A DNA stretch of 64,000 nt, from the NCBI RefSeq assembly GCF_021917145.1, contig NC_061061.1, forward strand, positions 11,881,448 to 11,945,447. Direction: 5' to 3'. The notes below the pieces were generated by a model that did not search any database, was not told where the DNA came from, and saw only the letters and a list, made by a program, of their open reading frames with translations. Origin of the DNA: Hypomesus transpacificus (Eukaryota; Chordata; Actinopteri; Osmeriformes; Osmeridae). Below are positions 57,901 to 64,000 of this stretch, piece after piece; the first letter of the stretch is position 1; each line of letters opens with the position of its first letter. Made by a program: the position numbers and the translations under genes.

Positions 57901-60900
57901 CATGGTTAAAGCCACTTCCTCTGGGTGTAGCCATGCTCTGCACAGCTACATGAGCTCCTGTTGTATTTCAGGACAGTCAATGATTGACGCTTCACCAATC
58001 ATTACTGTGAGATAGACACTAACGTTGGTAAAAAATATACATAGGTACAGCTATCTTATCTATTTAACTGATTACTATTAACTGTGTACGTACTGCTCAA
58101 CACTGCACCAGCAGCTCAGGAAAACGTAAAGAACTGTTTTGGTGCGCGTGTCACTAACCTGGCAACCCAGGCGTTAGTGTTGATGTTGAACGATGCAATG
58201 GTGCCCGTGAAAAGGGGCGTGGTCTCGAACTGCCACACCTTCATGTTAGCGCAGGCGTCCCACGTGTGCTCCCCGTTCGAACCAAGCCCGTTGTAGCCGA
58301 GTCCCGACAGCACGCACACCCCTTCCTGAACGACAGAAACCACACACCTTCACACACTAACACCTGGATTACAATAAAAACCTGAATAACGGGGCGATGA
58401 GGTTCAACCTGGTCTGCATCTACAGAGTCACAGGTGTGGTTGGACAGGTGTGGTCGGACACACTAAAGACTGAATACATCACAAGTATGAGGATATTGGT
58501 GGTTGACTGCTTGCGGTGACTGAAAGACATTATGGTCTGTAGGAGCGAGGCAGATTGGAATGCCTTTCATCCAACCAATGCCGTAACCATGGCTACTCAC
58601 CGCGATGACCCAGCAGCTGACATATTTGTAGAGGATGACTTTAGCCCAGAGCAGGATGAACACGCAGCGATACCAGAAGGGCTGAGCCTACGGAGCAGCA
58701 GAGTACCACACATGAGAGAAAACCCTTCACTTTTGACCTCCTTGACCCTGACATTGAACTCGGTTTACGCCATAGAAGCTTAGAGCAGTGGTTCTCAACC
58801 CTGGTCCTCAAGTACCCCCTGTCCTGCACGTTTTTGATGTTTCCCTGCTCCAACACACCTGATTCAAATGAATGGATCGTTATCCAGCTTTGCAGAAGCC
58901 TGCTTATGACCATTCATTTGAATCAGGTGTGTTGGAGCAGGGAAACATCAAAAACGTGCAGGACAGGGGGTACTTGAGGACCAGGGTTGAGAACCACTGG
59001 CTTAGAGAGAGCAGAACCACACAGCCCCTGTCCTCACCTCGTATTCGTCTTCCAGGAAGTAGCTATCGGAGTAGTACGGGCTGAATATCATGTAGATGCC
59101 CAGGCAGAGGAGGCCCAAGGAAAATCTCTTCATAGCAGGTAAAATGCTAAGACACATGGGAGAGAAAGAACGTTACAAAGAAGTGGATGGGTGTCGCCAT
59201 CGCCCACCCCCCCCAAAAAGGCAGTTATTCATATGACTACTGCAAATGTGTATAACAGACACAGAGGCATGCGGGCCACTATTCGCCCCCACCGGGAGTC
59301 GGTCCTACCACCTCTGACTTCCCAAGCGCCACCACTACTAACTACGCCAACGAAAAGTTAGCAATTCGTTGACGCGGGTGGCCCGCTACATACTTGAGTG
59401 AGTTTCACCACACACCGGCTATATGTGCATACATTCCTTCACCTTTGTCATTCCACCTTGTGACTAAGTCTCTCCACCCCTCCCCACCTCCACCCTATAC
59501 CTGTTGGGGGGCTGTCCAGGGCAGTCAGTCAGCTCCCCTGCCACCAGCCTCTGGTAGCTGCGCAGCGTGAACTGGGGCCCCACCAGGAAGCCTCCGTAGA
59601 AGTAGGCGAAGCCGTACATCTCTAGCAGGGAGGGGACGGAGGACAGGGACGACTTCTGCTGCTCTGGATTCAGCTCGGACTGGGGGGGGGGGGGGGGGGG
59701 GGCGAACGGATACAGAAAGCACGAGGGAGGAGGGTGACGGTCAGGCACAGGTCAAAGGGAAGAAAGGATAAAGATAGGACAGAGGGTCAAAAGGAAGGAA
59801 GGAGGGATGGGGGGGGGAGAGAGAGAGAGAAAATTAAAAGCAGGCACATTCACTGACTGGCATGGGATGAGCTCACAGAATATCCAGTTTCACCAGGTTC
59901 TTATTGACAGACTTAACTGCTTTTGAGGGCGAGCACAAACCAAACTCAATTAGACCATGGATGTACTAAAAGGGCATTTAACTAGTGGTCATAAACCAGA
60001 TTTTCTTTCTGCGAGTGGGAGGTTAGCAACCACTGATATGCAAAGGAAACAATCAATATTCTGTTTAATAAAAATAATCTAGGAATCATCTAGTGGACAC
60101 TGAAAAGTGCAGAACACAATACTAACACAGAGCTTGTCACTGAAAGACCTTCAGCATTGAAATGCCAAGTCAGCCTTTCCTGCTGTGTGAAAGGAAATTT
60201 AAGCATTATGTTTTTGTTACAATACAGGGACATCCAGTAACTGAACCAATACAAAACAGACAGGCTAAGCAACAGTGTCAGAATGACACATGTATCTAGC
60301 CTTCACATTTGCCTTTTTGTACTCAAATGATTAGCAGTCTATAACCCTCGCTCGTTATCTCTGAAAGAGTGCATGAACAATGTTCATGTATACCATCCCT
60401 CCAGATCTTTATCACTATATTTTTAAATCAGTGTGTGTGTGTTGTTCTACAGTCTACACGAACACACACAACGTTAAGGAGGAAACCAAAACACACACTG
60501 ACACACACCGCAAAACAACTGTCGACAAATAAAACAAAGTTTGACCAATTATCTAAATATGCAAGAGAGATTAATCAACTCACTGGTTCTTTCCCACCGT
60601 CATAGTAATCAAATGACAAACCTGAAATCAGAGAATGCAATTGGCATCAGTCACTATGTTAGGACAGCTAGGAGCGCCAAGATTATGGTAAAGTGAAAAG
60701 CCCATTTATTTAGTATAGGCAACAGAAAGACTACTTTTTATATAACAGCAGAACCAGAGAACTGTCTACTCAGTTTACTGGTCGACCGTGCACTGAGCTA
60801 CAGATATAAAGCACATGAAAACATTGGCTATTGCAAAGCTGTCTGTAGCAACACTACTTGCAAGACCAGAAAGAAATGTGACTAAATACCGTTAGTAGTT

Positions 60901-63638
60901 GGATAAAGGGGAAGTGGAAGAGTGAGAGTGGCATGTAGGAGAAAACAATACCGTGAGGTAGAAGTTAGCAGAAAAACGTACCAATGAGTTTGAGCGCGAG
61001 AACACAATGGGGCATGGTCCATTTGATGTCGTACTCCTCTGTTGCAGTGTAGTAATAACCAGCCAGCAGGTAAACCTACAGAACAGGAGGTAGGGTGAGA
61101 GATACATGGGATAGAAACAAACGAAACAATGACGTTCTCTAGTATCTCATTACAGTGGGTTGGAAGAGGAGGGGGGGGGGGCATTTGAAGCATAACTGTT
61201 ACACTGTGAAGGGCACAGACATCTCACAGTATAGACATAAAAGCACAGGCTCAAAACACCTATTTCTAGTGCAGTTACCAAGCCACTGCGTCAGAGTGTG
61301 ACAGTTGATAGACACAAGGGTGTGGATGGTGGTGGTGGTGGTGGTGGTGGGGGGGGGGGGGGGGGGGGGGGAACTATCGAGACTGACTGAGTCACTAGAG
61401 ACATAGACAGACAGAGAGAATAATGGAAAACAAAAGGAGGGCGAGAGAGCGTGTGAGAGGGAGGGGTCCTCACCATTTGAAACACAAAGCTGCTGAGGAT
61501 GGCTGTTATTGTCCTTCCCATGAGCCTCAGCATCAGGAACTGGACTAAGATGCATACTGCAGAGTGATAGAGCTGAGGGCCTGTGAGAGGGAGGAACAAA
61601 CCAGGGGGGGAGGGGGGGGGTGTTTTAGAGCATTCAAAGTGTGTGACCACATCAGACATGACACCAGCAAATTTCCTCATCTGAGAGAGCGAGACAGAGA
61701 GCGAGACAGAGAGCGAGACAGAGAGCGAGACAGAGAGCGAGACAGAGAGCGAGACAGAGAGCGAGACAGAGAGCGAGACAGAGAGCGAGACAGAGAGCGA
61801 GACAGAGAGCGAGACAGAGAGCGAGACAGAGAGCGAGACAGAGAGCGAGACAGAGAGCGAGACAGAGAGCGAGACAGAGAGCGAGAGAAAGAGTAGAGTA
61901 AAGTTGAGTAAACAAGATGAACATCTCAGGGGATACAGGCTCTTATGGGGAAAGGATTCATAGGAGCAGATTCCACAGAGAGGAAGGAAGAGCAACAGAC
62001 CTGCTGTAAATCCAACGGGCAGCGACAACAAGGAAGAAGGAACAGGTGATCAGTATTTGGAGTCCCGGGCAGGCCGAAACCACCCCGACAGGGATCAAAC
62101 GTGTCCATTCTGCCCCCATTCTGTCTACCTTTCCAAAGATCTAACCAGTGACGCCAGTGTAGTCTTCATCCCACCTCCTCATTCTTTCAAGACTACATTG
62201 TGGTTAGTCTGACAAACTGAACCCAATCTGCTTCAACTGAATATCCATCATTTCTAACAGATGGGTCTTATCCACCTCCAGGATGTCACCAATGTCAATA
62301 CAGTACCAACATATCAGACCTTTTGAAATGATTTGTTTTGAATGTTATTTGAATGATGATGGAAAATTTACTTTGATGCAATGCTTTGTCATTCCATCCC
62401 ATCGCCTAACCATTTCCTTTTCAAACACTAAAAACTCCCAGCACACCATAACACTCACTAATACTGTGATGTCATTTCTAAGTGACCAAATCTTCATCCC
62501 TTTTAACTTTGTCTTGATCTATTTTTGTAATGTATTCATTTTCAAAATTTCAACAGTGGGTTTGTTTAGACCTGCGCTCCTCACCAAAGTTAAAAGCTGC
62601 AAATCCAAGTCCAGATACCGTGTGGAACAAGTGAAGAACAAAGGGGGACTGGTAGAAGAGGAACCGTCGATATAAGAGGGCGCAGGGGTACCCTGAAACA
62701 GAGGAGAGGGTATTAGTCAAATCGTTTCCCACAAACACTCTCAAGAGCTCAGAACAGAACAGTTCAAGATTCCAGCAAGTCAACAACAAGATAGAACAGG
62801 GAGGTCGCTATGCACCATTTAGCTGTACTAAAAACACAGAAGGGTGAAGGGGTAGGGGCAGCTAGTATTGCCTTGCATTTGGAAGTGTTTGTGTTCCCTC
62901 GAGCACTTTAAGCTTGATCACAGAAAGAAAAAAAAACTATGTTAAAGCATTGTTTCAAACTTCATTTTAATCAATCGTCAATATGAGCTCTACATAGAGT
63001 CAGGGGGGGAGGGGGGGCTGACGTGTTGACGTGTCAGATCAAAGTTCAGAGGGAGACCCAGTAGTTTTTATATCTCACACGTTACAACCTCTCTGGTGAA
63101 ACCGATCGACTGCTCTTGGTTCTAACAGTTTAACGACTACATTACTAAAACATAAACGTACTCACAGCGGCAGGTTTACGCTATCACATCGGTAACAAAA
63201 AGCTAAATAACGCTTAATAACGAGAATCACATTCAAACAGCCGTTTTAGTATATACAGCTGTACCGCTGGCAGTGATACCGTGATTCGACCTTGCAGCGC
63301 TTCTTTCTCCTATGTCAACCTGTCAAGTCACAGGGCATTTGACTGGTTTTGCAATGCATGATGTTTGCTTGCTGTCCGTTGACTAGCTAACAGGCTGTCT
63401 ATGCAGACTCAGCTTTGAGCTTGAGCAGCTATCTGGCTGAGCTAGCACTAGCGGTGTGTCTTTGCAGATATACTTATTTATAGAATAACACATAACAAAC
63501 TTTAAGGACATAGATACAATAAACGTTCTCAAAGCTGATGACATGAAACTCACCACTTAAAACGGACAGAATGAGTCGAAGCGCTGGTTCTGTGGAACCT
63601 AAAGATTCCGATATTTTCTCCATCAAGGGAGCCGCCAT
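54988..63638 (-). CDS. lpcat3: Lysophosphatidylcholine acyltransferase 3 (MBOAT5), complete
   Basis: ER multi-pass O-acyltransferase of the Lands cycle that loads polyunsaturated acyl groups onto lysophospholipids. Exons in coding order: 63638-63554, 62692-62585, 61580-61474, 61075-60982, 60621-60584, 59679-59501, 59146-59038, 58681-58601, 58325-58159, 57556-57409, 55388-55233, 55107-54988. Total 1392 bases, 463 residues (human 487), with consistent phases. Family blocks: GYPCALLYRRFLFYQSP, LMGRTITAILSSF, GYYYTATEEYDIKWTMPHC, FAYFYGGFLVGPQF, ACANMKVWQFET and FNINTNAWVARHIFKRLKF with the conserved Asn. LALWHGLHSGY carries the MBOAT active-site His. The C-terminus TEKKED fits a di-lysine ER retrieval signal (KKxx). 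MAAPLMEKISESLG is the start, chosen as the first ATG, in a strong context. Confidence 0.95.
55450..55474 (+). repeat. (TA)n microsatellite
   Basis: A pure TA repeat in an lpcat3 intron. The sequence just after it (55475-55620, ggggggacatatccc to gtcccccccaatg) looks like a mobile-element fragment, but I could not classify it. Confidence 0.85.
56325..56471. repeat. Perfect 55-bp inverted repeat, 37-base loop
   Basis: The arms 56325-56379 and 56417-56471 are exact complements (aagcaataagccccaagagg ... aggtaagggg). The loop itself can fold (ggcac ... gtgcc around cgcttcgcg). It lies in a large lpcat3 intron. A hairpin-type MITE is likely, but no target duplication was evident. Confidence 0.93.
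57141..57357 (+). repeat. 40-bp minisatellite, 5.4 copies
   Basis: The unit is ctatactaaccttatagacc followed by taactaacctaagacaagac. Units start at 57141, 57181, 57221, 57261, 57301 and a partial one at 57341. They are nearly identical, with one g-to-t change in the second unit. In an lpcat3 intron, about 50 bases from exon 57409-57556. Confidence 0.96.
58786..58999. mobile_element. hAT-type MITE, 214 bp, with exact target duplication
   Basis: The terminal inverted repeats are about 80 bases long (CAGTGGTTCTCAACCCTGGT and complement) and an exact 8-bp target duplication, gcttagag, flanks it (58778-58785 and 59000-59007). No coding sequence. It sits 38 bases from lpcat3 exon 59038-59146. Confidence 0.95.
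59682..59702 (+). repeat. Run of 21 G forming an acceptor tract
   Basis: On the transcript strand this is a poly-C run that serves as the polypyrimidine tract of lpcat3 exon 59679-59501. Confidence 0.85.
61322..61371 (+). repeat. (TGG)n followed by a run of about 23 G
   Basis: tggtggtggtggtggtgg merges into a G homopolymer in an lpcat3 intron, with strong G-quadruplex potential. Confidence 0.88.
61683..61886 (+). repeat. 12-bp minisatellite, about 17 copies
   Basis: Nearly perfect units of agagagcgagac in an lpcat3 intron. A 12-base period keeps all frames open, which yields long artificial Asp-Arg-Glu-Arg or Ser-Leu-Ser-Val frames. Confidence 0.96.
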
Positions 63639-63662
63639 TTTTCGTGTGGGCGGAAGTGGCTC
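63627..63662 (-). promoter_or_regulatory. lpcat3: lpcat3 start region with YY1-like and ETS-like sites
   Basis: The start codon sits in AAAATGGCGGCTCCC (minus strand, 63627-63641), a good match to the YY1 element aaaatggcggc often found at such starts. Just upstream, ggaagtgg/gggcgg on the plus strand resembles ETS and GC-box sites. No TATA box is visible, so a housekeeping-type promoter is likely. Confidence 0.45.
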
Positions 63663-64000
63663 CTTGCCGCGAGTCCGTTACTGTGTGTACTTCTGATGCG
63701 CTCCACAATCTCCTTTATCTGCCCTTTACTCGGTTTGGCGGCTCTCCACCCCTTTTTCCTCCCCCTTTCTTCTTAGTATCTTCCCCTTTGGCAGTTTGTT
63801 ACGACCGACCTTGAATTTCTCGTCTCCTGACAGAGTTTCACAATAGACTTTATTCTTCTGGCGATGAATCACCAAGTAAATATATTGTTCCGCATGATAA
63901 CATTTATTATTTAATATAAAATATATTCATAAACATATTCTGGAAGTATACTTGAATGTTTTGATTACACCTACAATTTCAGAATATGGTTATTTACACT
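63663..64000. other. Upstream flank of lpcat3 to window end
   Basis: No gene was recognised. The first 150 bases are C/T-rich and probably promoter; the last 150 are A/T-rich. Confidence 0.4.

Noticed and set aside
61291-62031. 246-codon frame with SLSV repeats
   Set aside because: It joins a real lpcat3 exon frame to a 12-bp array and a poly-G region; the exon ends at splice sites inside it.

Overview
This is a vertebrate chromosomal window, and the gene content and mobile elements point to a teleost fish. The main genes have small phase-consistent exons with GT/AG junctions and mostly compact introns. The order p3h3 - gnb3 - cdca3 - pex5 - clstn3 - lpcat3 is a teleost version of the gene neighbourhood on human 12p13. 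Short tRNA-derived SINEs, an L2-type LINE, an intact Tc1-type transposon and several hAT relatives fit a ray-finned fish. I cannot name the species; a compact-genome lineage such as the smelts is only a guess.

Layout. At 1-5228 (+) lies prolyl 3-hydroxylase 3, whose 5' end is off or at the window edge and whose protein ends in KDEL. 5572-10490 is intergenic and CT-rich, with one candidate untranslated exon. gnb3 (10557-13899, +) is a complete 340-residue G-protein beta subunit. cdca3 (17852-15776, -) is a mitotic-entry adaptor enlarged by a coding minisatellite. pex5 (26316-20246, -) is the complete peroxisomal PTS1 receptor, long isoform. A 1.4 kb non-autonomous hAT element follows (28954-30352). 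Next is a GIMAP-type GTPase gene (30813-32072, +) broken by a SINE. clstn3 (51804-34659, -) is a complete calsyntenin, with an L2 LINE and an intact Tc1-type transposon in two of its introns. lpcat3 (63638-54988, -) is a complete lysophospholipid acyltransferase of the MBOAT family.

These genes do not form a pathway. P3H3 acts on collagen in the ER, GNB3 in signalling (cone-type transducin in vertebrates), CDCA3 at mitotic entry, PEX5 in peroxisomal import, CLSTN3 at membranes and synapses, and LPCAT3 in ER phospholipid remodelling. Their value here is as a well-resolved set of exon models with lineage-specific changes.

The points that most deserve a second look are: (1) two adjacent phase 0-0 pex5 exons that look like a duplication of the exon specific to the long PEX5 isoform; (2) an open, in-frame 54-codon N-terminal extension of pex5 from two upstream exons; (3) thirteen 10-residue repeats in cdca3; (4) a GIMAP frame split by a SINE but open on both sides; (5) an intact Tc1-type element whose empty site survives in a duplicated segment 3.3 kb away; (6) SINEs that share their 3' tail with the L2 LINE in the same window, two of them ending within about a dozen bases of clstn3 exons; and (7) four copies of the p3h3 exon-end and splice donor inside a CA microsatellite. 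All exon boundaries were read by eye from splice signals, frame and family resemblance. No alignment or search was run.
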